Origin: Sulfitobacter delicatus
Lineage (GTDB): Bacteria; Pseudomonadota; Alphaproteobacteria; Rhodobacterales; Rhodobacteraceae
Assembly (NCBI RefSeq): GCF_900102535.1
Contig: NZ_FNBP01000011.1
Coordinates: 62,001-126,000 of the forward strand
Direction: 5' to 3'
DNA: 64,000 bases
In this document: positions 32,378 through 41,389 of the stretch, piece by piece
How positions within the stretch are numbered: the stretch's first letter is position 1
How the letters are laid out: each line of letters begins with the position of its first letter
Translations under genes and position numbers: made by a program
The notes under the pieces: model-generated
Databases searched by the model: none
The model's input: only the letters and a program-made list of their open reading frames with translations
What the model was told of the DNA's origin: nothing

Positions 32378-34378
32378 TTGACACCTGAAATCGGTCATTT
32401 CGCGCTGGCACTGGCCTTGGCCATGGCGCTTGTTCAAAGTGTGCTGCCCATCCTCGGTGCGGGGCGCGGAAACATCCTGTGGATGCAGTCTGCCAGATGG
32501 TCCTCGTTCGGTCAGATTTTCTTTGTCGGCATCGCGTTTCTGGCGCTGATGCAAGCCTTCGTCACAAGCGACTTCACGGTCAAGAACGTGGTGGAGAATT
32601 CCAATTCACTCAAACCGATGCTGTTCAAGGTGGCAGGCACCTGGGGCAGTCACGAAGGATCCCTGTTGCTGTGGACCCTTATCCTGACGGTGTTTGGTGC
32701 GGCGGTCGCCCTCTTCGGATCGAACATTCCTCTGTCGCTGAAGGCAAGAACGCTGTCGGTGCAGGCCTGGATCAGTGTCGGTTTCCTGACTTTCATGCTG
32801 CTGACGTCCAATCCCTTCGACCGCGTTTTCCCTCCGCCAGACGACGGTCAGGACCTCAACCCATTATTGCAGGATGTCGGTCTCGCCATGCACCCGCCGC
32901 TTCTCTACTTCGGGTATGTCGGGTTCTCGATTGTCTTTTCGTTCGCGGTTGCCGCCCTGATCGAAGGGCGGGTGGACGCGGCCTGGGCACGGTGGGTACG
33001 TCCGTGGACGCTGGCTGCCTGGATGAGCCTGACCGCAGGCATCGCGCTGGGATCCTGGTGGGCCTATTATGAGCTTGGCTGGGGCGGCTGGTGGTTCTGG
33101 GACCCCGTTGAGAACGTCAGTTTCATGCCATGGCTGATGGGCACGGCACTGCTGCATTCCGCAATCGTGACGGAGAAACGGGATGCGTTCAAAAGCTGGA
33201 CAATCCTTCTGGCGATCCTGACTTTTTCCCTATCGCTCTTGGGCACGTTCATTGTCCGATCGGGCCTGCTGACCTCTGTGCATGCATTCGCGGTCGACCC
33301 GGAAAGGGGACTTTATATCCTTGGATTGCTGGCCGTTTCGATCGGCGGTTCCCTTGCTCTGTTTGCCTGGCGCGCGCCGACAATGGAGCCCGGCGGCCTG
33401 TTTAAGCCGATCAGCCGGGAAGCGGGGCTATTGGTGAACAACCTGCTGCTGGCCACGGCCACCGGCATTGTGCTGTTCGGCACCTTGTACCCGCTCTTCT
33501 ACGAAGCCGCGACGGGCGGTGAAAAACTGTCGGTGGGGCCGCCCTTCTTCAATGCGTCCTTTATTCCCGTGATGCTGCCGCTCGTCTTTGCGATGGGGCT
33601 GGGGCCTTACCTGTCCTGGAAACGTGCCGATCTGGCGGGCGTTCTGCAGCGGTTGCGTTTCGTGGTCGTTCTGGCCGTGCTCGCGACATTGGTGACCTGG
33701 TATCTCGCCGAGGGCGGTCCGGTGTTGGGGTATCTGTCGCTGATGCTTGCATTCTGGCTGTTTTTCTCAACCCTGCGGGAATGGGCGATGCGCATAAAGC
33801 TGTTTGAGGCACCGTTCCCGGAATCGGTGCGCCGTGCACGCAACCTGCCCAGATCCTCTCATGGGATGACACTGGCTCATGCGGGGCTCGCGATGGCGAT
33901 GTTCGGATTTATCGGCTCGACGGTCTGGAAATCCGAGGAAATCATCTTTGTCCGGCCCGGTACAGAGGTCAGCATTGGTGGGTTCGATGTCACCTTTGAG
34001 GGGGCCGAACGTGTGCGTGGGCCAAATTACTTCGCGGATCGTGGCACGCTTCGTGTGGCCCGGGAGGGGAACTATGTCACCGATCTCTTCCCGGAGCGGC
34101 GTACCTATCCGGTCGCGCAAACCACCACCACAGAGAGCGCCATCAGATCGACAATGGCCGGTGATCTCTATGCGTCCATCGCAAATCCGGCCGCCGAGGA
34201 CGAGAGCACGCAAGGGGCTTGGACCCTGCGCATCCTGTATGAACCTCTGGTCAACTTTATCTGGATCGGATCGGCGATGCTTGTGCTTGGTGGGGGTCTT
34301 TCGCTGTCTGACCGGCGGTTGCGCGTCGGGGCACCCCGTCGCAAGGCGACAGCGCCCGCAGCACTTCCTGCGGAGTAG
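32378..34378 (+). CDS. ccmF: Cytochrome c haem lyase subunit CcmF
   Basis: About 666 aa if started at TTG 32378, which gives the family-typical 'MTPEIGHFALALALAMALVQ'. The frame is open further upstream to 32267 but that part overlaps the operator region and has no homology I recognise. The WWD haem-handling motif is intact ('GWGGWWFWDPVENVSFMPW'), with the conserved His-containing loops and about 15 membrane segments. CcmF ligates haem to apocytochromes with CcmH/I. First gene of ccmFGHI. CcmABCDE are not in the window. Confidence 0.92.
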   Translation: MTPEIGHFALALALAMALVQSVLPILGAGRGNILWMQSARWSSFGQIFFVGIAFLALMQAFVTSDFTVKNVVENSNSLKPMLFKVAGTWGSHEGSLLLWTLILTVFGAAVALFGSNIPLSLKARTLSVQAWISVGFLTFMLLTSNPFDRVFPPPDDGQDLNPLLQDVGLAMHPPLLYFGYVGFSIVFSFAVAALIEGRVDAAWARWVRPWTLAAWMSLTAGIALGSWWAYYELGWGGWWFWDPVENVSFMPWLMGTALLHSAIVTEKRDAFKSWTILLAILTFSLSLLGTFIVRSGLLTSVHAFAVDPERGLYILGLLAVSIGGSLALFAWRAPTMEPGGLFKPISREAGLLVNNLLLATATGIVLFGTLYPLFYEAATGGEKLSVGPPFFNASFIPVMLPLVFAMGLGPYLSWKRADLAGVLQRLRFVVVLAVLATLVTWYLAEGGPVLGYLSLMLAFWLFFSTLREWAMRIKLFEAPFPESVRRARNLPRSSHGMTLAHAGLAMAMFGFIGSTVWKSEEIIFVRPGTEVSIGGFDVTFEGAERVRGPNYFADRGTLRVAREGNYVTDLFPERRTYPVAQTTTTESAIRSTMAGDLYASIANPAAEDESTQGAWTLRILYEPLVNFIWIGSAMLVLGGGLSLSDRRLRVGAPRRKATAPAALPAE

Positions 34379-34380
34379 GC

Positions 34381-34947
34381 ATGGGACGTATACTGGCATT
34401 CATTCCGCTGGCAATCGCGGCCATTTTCGGGGGGTTTTTTCTGTGGGGCTTGAACCCGGACCGGGACCCGAACAACATTCCTTCGGTTCTGATCTCGCAG
34501 CCGGCACCCGAATTCGATCTGGCCGCTGTCGACGGGTTGGAGACGCCAGGGCTTTCCCGCGCCGATCTGGTCGGGAACCCGCGACCGGTCATCGTGAACG
34601 TGTTTGCCTCGTGGTGCGTGCCCTGCCGGGCCGAACACGGGGTTCTGACCCAGATGGTCGAAAAGGACGGGCTGACGTTGTTCGGGATCAATTACAAGGA
34701 CAAGCCGGAGGATGCGACTAAATGGCTTGCTGAGCTTGGCAATCCCTACGAAAGGATCGGGTCTGATCTGAGCGGCAGAGTGGGGATTGAATGGGGCCTT
34801 TCGGGCGTACCTGAAACATTCATTGTCGGCTCTGACGGGACGGTGTTGTTCAGATATGTCGGCCCCGTCGTGGGCGAAACGGCGATTTCCACATTCAGGG
34901 AAGCATTGATCCAGGCTGGCGCGTTAGCAAGGGGCCAGAACGGATGA
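34381..34947 (+). CDS. ccmG: Thiol:disulfide protein CcmG/DsbE
   Basis: 188 aa, N-terminal membrane anchor and thioredoxin fold with Cys79-V-P-Cys82 ('FASWCVPCRAE') and the family segment 'FGINYKDKPEDATKWL', then 'GVPETFIVGSDG'. It reduces the haem-binding Cys pair of apocytochromes. It starts 2 bases after the ccmF stop and overlaps ccmH by 4. A paralogue is at 61251. Confidence 0.93.
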   Translation: MGRILAFIPLAIAAIFGGFFLWGLNPDRDPNNIPSVLISQPAPEFDLAAVDGLETPGLSRADLVGNPRPVIVNVFASWCVPCRAEHGVLTQMVEKDGLTLFGINYKDKPEDATKWLAELGNPYERIGSDLSGRVGIEWGLSGVPETFIVGSDGTVLFRYVGPVVGETAISTFREALIQAGALARGQNG

Positions 34948-35414
34948 GGTATATCGCATTTGCTTTCCTCCTGCTGCTTCCGGTGACGGCCTTGGCGGTC
35001 GAGCCAGACGAGATGTTGCAGGATCCTGTACTGGAGCAACGCGCCCGTGAAATATCACGGGAACTGCGCTGCGTTGTCTGCCAGAATCAGGACATCGACA
35101 GCTCCAACGCCGGGGTTGCGCGGGACCTGCGCATACTGGTGCGCGAAAGGCTTGTTGCCGGTGACAGCGACAAGGAGGTCATCGCGTACATCCACGCCCG
35201 GTATGGCGATTATGTCCTGATGCGCCCGCCCCTGAATCGCGCCACTCTCGCGCTCTGGATGGTGCCCTTCGTGTTTGCGCTTGTTTCGCTGCTTGTCGGC
35301 TGGACCGTCATTTCGAGAAGCCGGCGCAGGGCTGCCGCAACGGGATTTTCCGATGACGAAAAAGCGGAAATTGCGCGTTTCATTGAAGAGAACGCTTCAA
35401 AGGACGGTTCATGA
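34944..35414 (+). CDS. ccmH: Cytochrome c maturation protein CcmH
   Basis: 156 aa with signal peptide, redox motif Cys43-V-V-Cys46-Q-N-Q, the helical 'SSNAGVARDLRILVRERL' region and a C-terminal membrane helix. It works with CcmG and CcmF in thioreduction of apocytochromes. Overlaps both neighbours by 4 bases (ATGA-type). Confidence 0.93.
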   Translation: MRYIAFAFLLLLPVTALAVEPDEMLQDPVLEQRAREISRELRCVVCQNQDIDSSNAGVARDLRILVRERLVAGDSDKEVIAYIHARYGDYVLMRPPLNRATLALWMVPFVFALVSLLVGWTVISRSRRRAAATGFSDDEKAEIARFIEENASKDGS

Positions 35415-36568
35415 TCTGGTTGGTTTTCGCCCTGTTATCCGTTGTCGGTCTGCTTTTCATGGGCCTGCCGCTGCGCCATCGGTCGTCGCGGACACCCGTC
35501 CCGGCTGACGCCACGGATGCGGTCCTCATGGATCAGTTGGATGAGGTTCGGCGGGATCTTGAGCGCGGTGTCATTTCCGACACCGAGGCCACGGCGGCGG
35601 AGCAGGAGATCAAGAGACGGATCCTCGTGCAGTCGCGCCGGTCCGTTCTGTCAGATGGGAAACCGGCGGCAGGGGGCCGCTTGATGGTCGTTCTGAGCGC
35701 AGTGTTCGTGCCGGTCTTCGCTTTTGGATATTACTCCGCAATGGGCTCGCCAGAGATCCCAGGTGTCGCCTTTGCCGAACGTGCCACTGAACGGCAGGAA
35801 GCGGCGGAAATCGCCGAATTGACAGATCGTCTGTACGTCCGGCTCAGTTCAGACCCCGAAGGCGGGCCTTCGGAAGGCTGGATGCTGCTGGGGCAAACCT
35901 ATTCGAAAATGGGCCGGTATGCGGATGCAGCCGATGCATATAGAGTTGTCGCACAACGACCGGAGGCCGATTCCGCCGTCTTCTCCATGTTGGCCGAGGT
36001 TCTGATCTACGCAGAGCAAGGTGTGGTGACACCTGAAGCGGACACCGCGATTGATCGGGCGTACGAACTGGATCCTTCCAATCCCGGTGCTGCCTTTTTC
36101 AAGGCAGTCTCGCTCGAGCAGAAGGGCGATGAGGCTCGGGCTCACGAAACGCTGGTGGCCCGGCTGGACGATGCGGATAGGTTTTTCCCGTGGATGGAAA
36201 GCTTTGTTGGCGAAGCCAACCGGATTGGCGCGAAGATCGGCAAGGCTCCGATCTCGCTGGCCGACTATGCCCCGAAGACCAGTGCGTCCGGCCCGACACA
36301 GGAAGACATCGAAAACGCGCAGGACATGAGTGTGGAGGAACGACAGGATTTCATCCGCTCGATGGTCGAACGGCTGGCCACGCGGCTGGAAGATGAGCCT
36401 GACGATCTTGATGGATGGATGCGGCTTGGCAATGCCTATTCGGTTCTGGGTGATACCGCGCCGGCAATCGCGGCGTTTGAACACGCTGAAATCCTGTTGT
36501 CGGAGGTGCCGGGAGATGACCCGCGCCGTCAAGCCGTGCAAAGCGCGTTGGAACGGTTGCGCCCGTAG
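35411..36568 (+). CDS. ccmI: Cytochrome c maturation protein CcmI (TPR)
   Basis: 385 aa. Two membrane helices at the N-terminus ('LVFALLSVVGLLFMGLPLR' and 'LMVVLSAVFVPVFAFGYY') flank a leucine-zipper-like cytoplasmic loop. TPR units follow ('GWMLLGQTYSKMGRYADAAD', 'GWMRLGNAYSVLGDTAPAIA'). It chaperones apocytochromes to CcmFH. Last gene of the operon. Confidence 0.9.
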   Translation: MIWLVFALLSVVGLLFMGLPLRHRSSRTPVPADATDAVLMDQLDEVRRDLERGVISDTEATAAEQEIKRRILVQSRRSVLSDGKPAAGGRLMVVLSAVFVPVFAFGYYSAMGSPEIPGVAFAERATERQEAAEIAELTDRLYVRLSSDPEGGPSEGWMLLGQTYSKMGRYADAADAYRVVAQRPEADSAVFSMLAEVLIYAEQGVVTPEADTAIDRAYELDPSNPGAAFFKAVSLEQKGDEARAHETLVARLDDADRFFPWMESFVGEANRIGAKIGKAPISLADYAPKTSASGPTQEDIENAQDMSVEERQDFIRSMVERLATRLEDEPDDLDGWMRLGNAYSVLGDTAPAIAAFEHAEILLSEVPGDDPRRQAVQSALERLRP

Positions 36569-36625
36569 TGGCGTGGGCGACCGTCGCTGTGCAGGTGAAT
36601 GTGAGGCAGGATCAAGGTTTGGCGC

Positions 36626-36889
36626 TTAATCGAAAGCCCATCCGGTCCGGCCGTCGTCACAGACTATTTCGTGGGTAGTACCTTCAGACTGACCGACCAA
36701 GCGACATCCTACGGGAAGCATGACGTCGTGTGCCGCATCCCGTGTCACGGAAGGGGGCTCAAGTGGGCAAAGCTTGCCCGAGGCCGACTGGGCACAACCG
36801 CCGAGGGCCAGAATACCTGCAATCGGAATTCCGATTGTCAGCCGCGTTCTAGCGGGCGCGTACCAGTTCTCGTTCGGGAGCTTGGCCAT
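36626..36889 (-). CDS. Probable small lipoprotein
   Basis: 87 aa if started at ATG 36889. 'RLTIGIPIAGILALGGC' is a signal peptide with lipobox L-G-G-C. The mature part has three further Cys ('KLCPLEPPS', 'VGCRLVG', 'EIVCDDG'). The 5' end overlaps the preceding gene by 41 bp. It is a possible client of the plasmid Lgt. No family recognised. Confidence 0.5.
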   Translation of the reverse strand: MAKLPNENWYAPARTRLTIGIPIAGILALGGCAQSASGKLCPLEPPSVTRDAAHDVMLPVGCRLVGQSEGTTHEIVCDDGRTGWAFD

Positions 36890-37160
36890 CTTCAAATTCT
36901 GCATCCACAGTCGCCTCGTTCGCCTGTTCAACTCTTGACCCGTGACACGACTTTCCCATCATCCTGTGCATGACGACATGCGCACCAAGACAAAGTGCGA
37001 GCGGCGCAAAAAGGCCGACGTTGCCCCACAGACCCGCGATCGTGCCGCCTGCAATAAAGAATGCGGCGACTGGAAACAACATAACGGCACAACAGGCCAT
37101 CATACCATACTGCATCAGTTTCGATGAACCGGTGGATTTTTGACTTTGATTGTCAGACAT
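36849..37160 (-). CDS. Small membrane protein, DUF2933-like
   Basis: 103 aa from ATG 37160 with GGAGAG upstream. Two hydrophobic segments ('MMACCAVMLFPVAAFFIAGG', 'VGLFAPLALCLGAHVVMHRM') are followed by 'MGKSCHGS' and an acidic tail. The pattern of a Met/Cys-rich membrane pair ending in His/Met resembles the DUF2933 proteins of copper and heavy-metal clusters; this match is tentative. A direct repeat (37220) lies 60 bp upstream. Confidence 0.5.
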   Translation of the reverse strand: MSDNQSQKSTGSSKLMQYGMMACCAVMLFPVAAFFIAGGTIAGLWGNVGLFAPLALCLGAHVVMHRMMGKSCHGSRVEQANEATVDAEFEDGQAPERELVRAR

Positions 37161-37219
37161 GTAGCTCTCCAGAATATGCTCGTGTTCTTCTGCGACATTC
37201 CAGTGAGGCAAGGTCAAGG

Positions 37220-37236
37220 GTACATTCGGATACAAT
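37220..37236 (+). promoter_or_regulatory. TACA-N6-TACA direct repeat
   Basis: GTACATTCGGATACAAT: TACA units 10 bp apart, closely like 38432 (TTACATTTGGCTACAAA). The nearest gene start is on the minus strand at 37160, so the orientation is opposite to that gene. Confidence 0.45.
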
Positions 37237-37279
37237 TTGATCAGATGACAGCCTGCGGGTCGTTGACCAAGTTGGCCCG

Positions 37280-37918
37280 TCAGGTTGCCAGATCCAACGC
37301 ATAGGACAGGAATGTGACGAGGGGGATCGGGGTCAGGCTGAACAGCAAGGCCATGCTCATTGTCCTGAACATGGTAGGCTTCGATGCCTCGCCAGAAGGT
37401 TCTGTCAGAACCACCAGAAGCGCGATGAAGGTGCCGGGCGCCAGGGCATAGAGATATACGCCCGAGATGTTCCCAAACATGAACGACCGCTCGAGCGTTG
37501 GTCCGACCACGCTCAAAGCTGTTGCACGGCTGCCGTTGAACGAGCCGAACAGATCGGCCGACATCACATAGACGGCAATGTGAACCCCAATGAATGCGAC
37601 ACTCCGCAGCGGGCCATCTAAAACCAGGTAAACAATCGGCCGATGCTGGTACTGCTTCAGCGCGACCGATGCGGAAACGAACCCCAAGTAATTCACGAGG
37701 AAAACGACCACAAACCCATTGGTAAAGACCTGCCGGAGGAAGCGCGAGAGCGCGGTCCAATTCGTCAGCAGCAGCGTCGCAAAACCAGGCGTTGCGAGGA
37801 TGTAGACAAGCAGGAACGGCAATATGCTTGCCAAGCTCAGAACGGATACGTTCCAACAAAATCTGCCGAATGGTAAGGTCGGCGAAAAACTTTGTCGGAA
37901 CGTATCGCGGGCAAACAC
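37280..37918 (-). CDS. Hypothetical multi-pass membrane protein
   Basis: 212 aa from a GTG one base after the stop of the DUF411 gene, so probably coupled to it. About five hydrophobic segments ('VSVLSLASILPFLLVYILAT', 'FVVVFLVNYLGFVSASVALK', 'ISGVYLYALAPGTFIALLVV'). I do not recognise the family. Context (DUF411, two-component system, DUF2933-like protein) suggests a copper-related role. Confidence 0.6.
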   Translation of the reverse strand: MFARDTFRQSFSPTLPFGRFCWNVSVLSLASILPFLLVYILATPGFATLLLTNWTALSRFLRQVFTNGFVVVFLVNYLGFVSASVALKQYQHRPIVYLVLDGPLRSVAFIGVHIAVYVMSADLFGSFNGSRATALSVVGPTLERSFMFGNISGVYLYALAPGTFIALLVVLTEPSGEASKPTMFRTMSMALLFSLTPIPLVTFLSYALDLAT

Positions 37919-37919
37919 G

Positions 37920-38366
37920 TCAGCCGTGGGTTGCGAAGACTTGCGTCGACCCGTCCATCAGTACAAGCAGCACGTCATAGGGATCACCCTGGGTGCCCAT
38001 GCCGGGCGACCCCATCGGCATTCCCGGTGCTGTCAGTCCGCGCGCGACAGGTTTTTCGCTCAGCAACCGCCCGATGTCAGCCGCAGGCACGTGACCCTCG
38101 ACGAAATATCCGCCCATGGACGTAGTGTGACATCCTGCCAGTTCCGGCGCGATGCCGTGTTTCTGCTTCAGCACCTGAAGCGTGTCGTAATCGACGTCTT
38201 CGACCGATGCCTTGAACCCGGCAGAGATCATCTCATCAACCCAGGCGCCACAGCAGCCGCAGGTCGGTGTCTTTGTCACCTGCAACGTGGGTGCGGCGGT
38301 TTGCGACAAAGCAGGCCCGGCCAAGGCCAGGCTGAGTCCCGTAAGGACGAATTCGCGTCTGTTCAT
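37920..38366 (-). CDS. DUF411 metal-binding protein
   Basis: 148 aa. Twin-arginine-like leader 'MNRREFVLTGLSLALAGPAL'. The DUF411 motif has Cys36-G-Cys38-Cys39 ('KTPTCGCCGAWVDEM'), and 'GCHTTSMGGYFVEGHVPAAD' and 'PGMPMGSPGM' follow. The family is found in copper and silver resistance loci and is thought to bind copper in the periplasm. Divergent from the response regulator gene with the direct repeat between them. A paralogue is at 60142. Confidence 0.88.
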   Translation of the reverse strand: MNRREFVLTGLSLALAGPALSQTAAPTLQVTKTPTCGCCGAWVDEMISAGFKASVEDVDYDTLQVLKQKHGIAPELAGCHTTSMGGYFVEGHVPAADIGRLLSEKPVARGLTAPGMPMGSPGMGTQGDPYDVLLVLMDGSTQVFATHG

Positions 38367-38431
38367 TTCAAACTCCTTGATGTTCTTCCTTAAATAGTTG
38401 CTCGGTATCCCGAAGTCGACTGCCCGCGCTG

Positions 38432-38448
38432 TTACATTTGGCTACAAA
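38432..38448 (+). promoter_or_regulatory. TACA-N6-TACA direct repeat upstream of the response regulator
   Basis: TTACATTTGGCTACAAA, units 10 bp apart, 44 bp upstream of the response-regulator ATG and 66 bp from the divergent DUF411 start. Its position fits autoregulation. Confidence 0.6.
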
Positions 38449-38491
38449 CACGGGATGGGCGTCCCTTGGTGAAAATGACTATGTTGGCGGC

Positions 38492-39211
38492 ATGAGCGAT
38501 CTGCCACGCATCCTTGTCGTCGATGACCATTCAGAGATTCGGAAATCCGTCACCAGTTATCTGGAACGCAACGGCATGCGTGCTTCAGCGGCGGAAAATG
38601 CAGTTGAGATGGACGCAAGGCTGGCGGAAGCGCATTTCGATCTGATTGTCCTCGATGTGATGATGCCGGGGGAAGACGGGCTGTCCGCGTGCAGGCGATT
38701 GCGCAAGGAAGGGCATATTCCGATCCTGATGCTGACCGCATTGGGTGACGACGAAGACCGCATCGCGGGTCTGGATGGCGGGGCAGACGATTATCTCGCC
38801 AAGCCGTTTAGTCCCAAGGAACTGGTGGCGCGGATCAACGCGATATTGCGTCGGACGCAGCTGATCCCAAAACCGAATGGTTTTGCGGGGAAAACGTTGA
38901 AGTTTGCACACCTAAGGCTGGATTTCGATGGCCGCACACTGATTGACCAAGGCGGTTCGCGTACGCAACTTACATCCGGTGAACTCAAACTCCTGACCCT
39001 GTTCCTGCAAAGGCCAAGGACGGTCATTGGCCGCGACGAGCTGCTCAAATTGAGCACCGGCCGGGTCGCCGGTCCATTGGACCGAACCATCGACAATCAG
39101 GTGAGCCGGTTGCGCCGGAAGATGGAAGAGGACGTTTTGCGCCCGAAGATCATCGCGACTGTCCGGCATGGGGGGTATAGTCTTTCCTGCGATGTCGAGA
39201 TTTGCGAATGA
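38492..39211 (+). CDS. OmpR-family response regulator (probably copper-responsive)
   Basis: 239 aa from the ATG at 38492. The receiver domain has Asp11-Asp12, phospho-acceptor Asp55 ('LIVLDVMMPGEDG') and 'YLAKPF' with the conserved Lys. The C-terminal winged helix has 'LTSGELKLLTLFLQRPRTVI' and 'TIDNQVSRLRRKMEED'. The stop overlaps the histidine kinase ATG. The copper role is inferred from the neighbourhood and from the shared repeat in several copper-gene promoters. Confidence 0.9.
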   Translation: MSDLPRILVVDDHSEIRKSVTSYLERNGMRASAAENAVEMDARLAEAHFDLIVLDVMMPGEDGLSACRRLRKEGHIPILMLTALGDDEDRIAGLDGGADDYLAKPFSPKELVARINAILRRTQLIPKPNGFAGKTLKFAHLRLDFDGRTLIDQGGSRTQLTSGELKLLTLFLQRPRTVIGRDELLKLSTGRVAGPLDRTIDNQVSRLRRKMEEDVLRPKIIATVRHGGYSLSCDVEICE

Positions 39212-40596
39212 AGCTGCTTCCGCGGACGTTGCGTGCACAGATTGCCCTTCTGGTCCTCGGTGTCTTGATCCTCGCGCAAGCTCTGAGTCTTTGGTTTTTC
39301 GTTGATGAACGCTCGTTAGCCATTCAGGCCGCCATCGGTGCCGAAGCCGCCGGAAGGGCCGCAAATGTCGCACAGTTGATTGAAGGCGCACCCCCGGAAT
39401 TGCATGCCCAGATCGTCCGCGCGGCAACGTCTCCGCTCGTACGGTTCGACCTTACAGACGAGCCGTCGGTTGCACACGGACAACACGATGACGGTGGAGC
39501 GGTCGAAGCGCGGATACGGGCACTGCTTCAGGAAAGCTACAGCCGGGATATCCGGGTTGAGGTTCATGAAATCGAGGGAGGTCTGCTGCCCCTTCCGAAC
39601 CTGTCACCGGAAATGGCGCAAATGCACGCCGAAATGATGCAGGGCAGCCTTGCGGCCATCGAGATGGAGTTGTCCATTGCGCTGTCCGGTGGGAATTGGC
39701 TCAACATCGAGACGCGGTTCGAACGGCCGCCTCTGCAACGGTCGCAGGCATCCAACATATCCTTCGCGCTGACTGCAGGCCTGCTGCTGGTGGCAAGTTT
39801 CTGGTTTCTTCTTTCAAGATTGACCGGACCGCTCAACAATCTCGCGACTGCGTCGGAACGTCTCGGTCGAGGTGCTGCAGAGGGCGATTTGCCGGTTGTG
39901 GGGCCTAAGGAAGTTCAGGACCTGACCCGTGCATTCAACATCATGCAAGACCGGCTAACGCGATTTGTCAGTGACCGAACCCAGATGCTTGCGGCACTTG
40001 CGCATGATTTGCGCTCGCCGCTGACTGCTCTCAGGGTGCGGGCCGAGATGGTGGACGAGGAAGACACGCGCGCGTCCCTGGTGGCGTCAAGCGAAGAGAT
40101 GCAGCGGATGATCGATGCAACACTCGATTTCGCCAAGGGTGTCGGCCAGCATGAAGAGGTCCAATCGGTTGATTTGCACGATCTGATCACCGGTATGGGG
40201 TCTGACAAGGTTCAGGCGGGCAGCCAGGGACCGCTGATCGTATCCGTGAAACCAAGTGCGATGGGACGGGCCTTGAGAAACCTCATTGAAAACGCGATCC
40301 GCTACGGGAACGAGGCCAGGGTGTCCTGGGAACGTGCCGGCGGTGAGGTGGTAATCGCTATCGACGATCGGGGCCCCGGCATTCCCGACGATCAGCTGGA
40401 GGCTGTCTTCGGGCCCTATGTCAGGCTTGAGGAGTCGCGATCCCTTGACACTGGCGGGCATGGTCTGGGGCTGTCAATTGCGCGCAGTATCATCCTTGAG
40501 CACGGCGGCTCCATACGACTGAAAAACCGTACTGATGGGGGCCTGCGGGCTGAGGTCACGCTGCCGGTAAGGCCGGGTGCCGACCCACCCGGGTAA
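39208..40596 (+). CDS. Sensor histidine kinase (partner of the response regulator)
   Basis: 462 aa from ATG 39208 (overlap ATGA). Two membrane helices (about 13-30 and 185-205) bracket a periplasmic domain that ends in a Met-rich segment ('SPEMAQMHAEMMQGSLAAIE'), a plausible Cu(I)-sensing element. HAMP, HisKA ('ALAHDLRSPLTALRVRAEM') and ATPase motifs ('NLIENAIRYG', 'DRGPGIP', 'GGHGLGLSIA') are complete. Confidence 0.92.
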   Translation: MKLLPRTLRAQIALLVLGVLILAQALSLWFFVDERSLAIQAAIGAEAAGRAANVAQLIEGAPPELHAQIVRAATSPLVRFDLTDEPSVAHGQHDDGGAVEARIRALLQESYSRDIRVEVHEIEGGLLPLPNLSPEMAQMHAEMMQGSLAAIEMELSIALSGGNWLNIETRFERPPLQRSQASNISFALTAGLLLVASFWFLLSRLTGPLNNLATASERLGRGAAEGDLPVVGPKEVQDLTRAFNIMQDRLTRFVSDRTQMLAALAHDLRSPLTALRVRAEMVDEEDTRASLVASSEEMQRMIDATLDFAKGVGQHEEVQSVDLHDLITGMGSDKVQAGSQGPLIVSVKPSAMGRALRNLIENAIRYGNEARVSWERAGGEVVIAIDDRGPGIPDDQLEAVFGPYVRLEESRSLDTGGHGLGLSIARSIILEHGGSIRLKNRTDGGLRAEVTLPVRPGADPPG

Positions 40597-40667
40597 GAGC
40601 CAGTTTCGCGACCTATGGCGCAGGCTGTCCGACACCTGAAACCACAATAGTTTCGTGAGGCAAGCAT

Positions 40668-41261
40668 ATGAAACGAAGATTTTTCCTGACTTCTGTTGCG
40701 GCTCTTTCTGTGAGCGGAAATACAGCATTCGTGCATAGTGACGCAGAGCACGACCGGCGCGTCGGGCCATCTGTGGTGCCCCCAGAGCAGTTGCCCCGCG
40801 AGGTTCCGTTCACCAAGGCAGACAAGCCGGGAGAAATACATGTCGATCCGAACCAGTTCGCTTTATTTTGGACTTTACCGAACAATCGGGCAATCAGGTA
40901 TACCGTCGGAATTGGTCAGGAGGGGCTCTATGAATCCGGCGAGTTCTATGTCGCGCGCAAGCAAAAGGGGCCGCGGTGGACGCCCACACCCGCCATGATT
41001 GCCAGAGATCCTGACCGATATCTTCGTTTTGCGGGCGGTGTGCCCGGCGGGCTAAATAATCCACTTGGTGCTCGCGCCTTATATCTCTATCAGCCGGGGC
41101 GCGGAGACACCTACCTGAGGATTCACGGCACAACGGATCCGACGACGATTGGTCGACGTGTCTCGAACGGCTGTGCAAGGCTTACCAATAATCAGATCAT
41201 CGAACTCTATGAGAAGGTCCCGCTCGACACGCGTGTTGTCCTGAAACCCATCGAGGTTTGA
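40668..41261 (+). CDS. L,D-transpeptidase (YkuD family)
   Basis: 197 aa with N-terminal signal ('RRFFLTSVAALSVSGNTAFV'). Catalytic motif 'IHGTTDP' then 'RRVSNGCARLTN', with the active Cys in SNGC. It would form 3-3 cross-links in peptidoglycan or attach proteins. L,D-transpeptidases are a known periplasmic target of copper, so an island copy near a copper sensor makes sense as a replacement enzyme. A second, divergent copy follows. Confidence 0.9.
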   Translation: MKRRFFLTSVAALSVSGNTAFVHSDAEHDRRVGPSVVPPEQLPREVPFTKADKPGEIHVDPNQFALFWTLPNNRAIRYTVGIGQEGLYESGEFYVARKQKGPRWTPTPAMIARDPDRYLRFAGGVPGGLNNPLGARALYLYQPGRGDTYLRIHGTTDPTTIGRRVSNGCARLTNNQIIELYEKVPLDTRVVLKPIEV

Positions 41262-41294
41262 GGCAGCAGCGCGAAGACGTGTCCGTTGGCCGGG

Positions 41295-41311
41295 ATACAT
41301 ATCGTTACATA
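41295..41311 (+). promoter_or_regulatory. TACA-N6-TACA direct repeat upstream of the second L,D-transpeptidase operon
   Basis: ATACATATCGTTACATA, TACA units 10 bp apart, 78 bp upstream of the start at 41390 and on the same strand. This would control the operon 41390-46559. Confidence 0.5.
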
Positions 41312-41389
41312 AAACCAGGCCCCGGACTGTTCATGAAATGCCACCAGGCGGATAGTCTGACCGGCAGGCAGATAACAACATGAGGCCGT

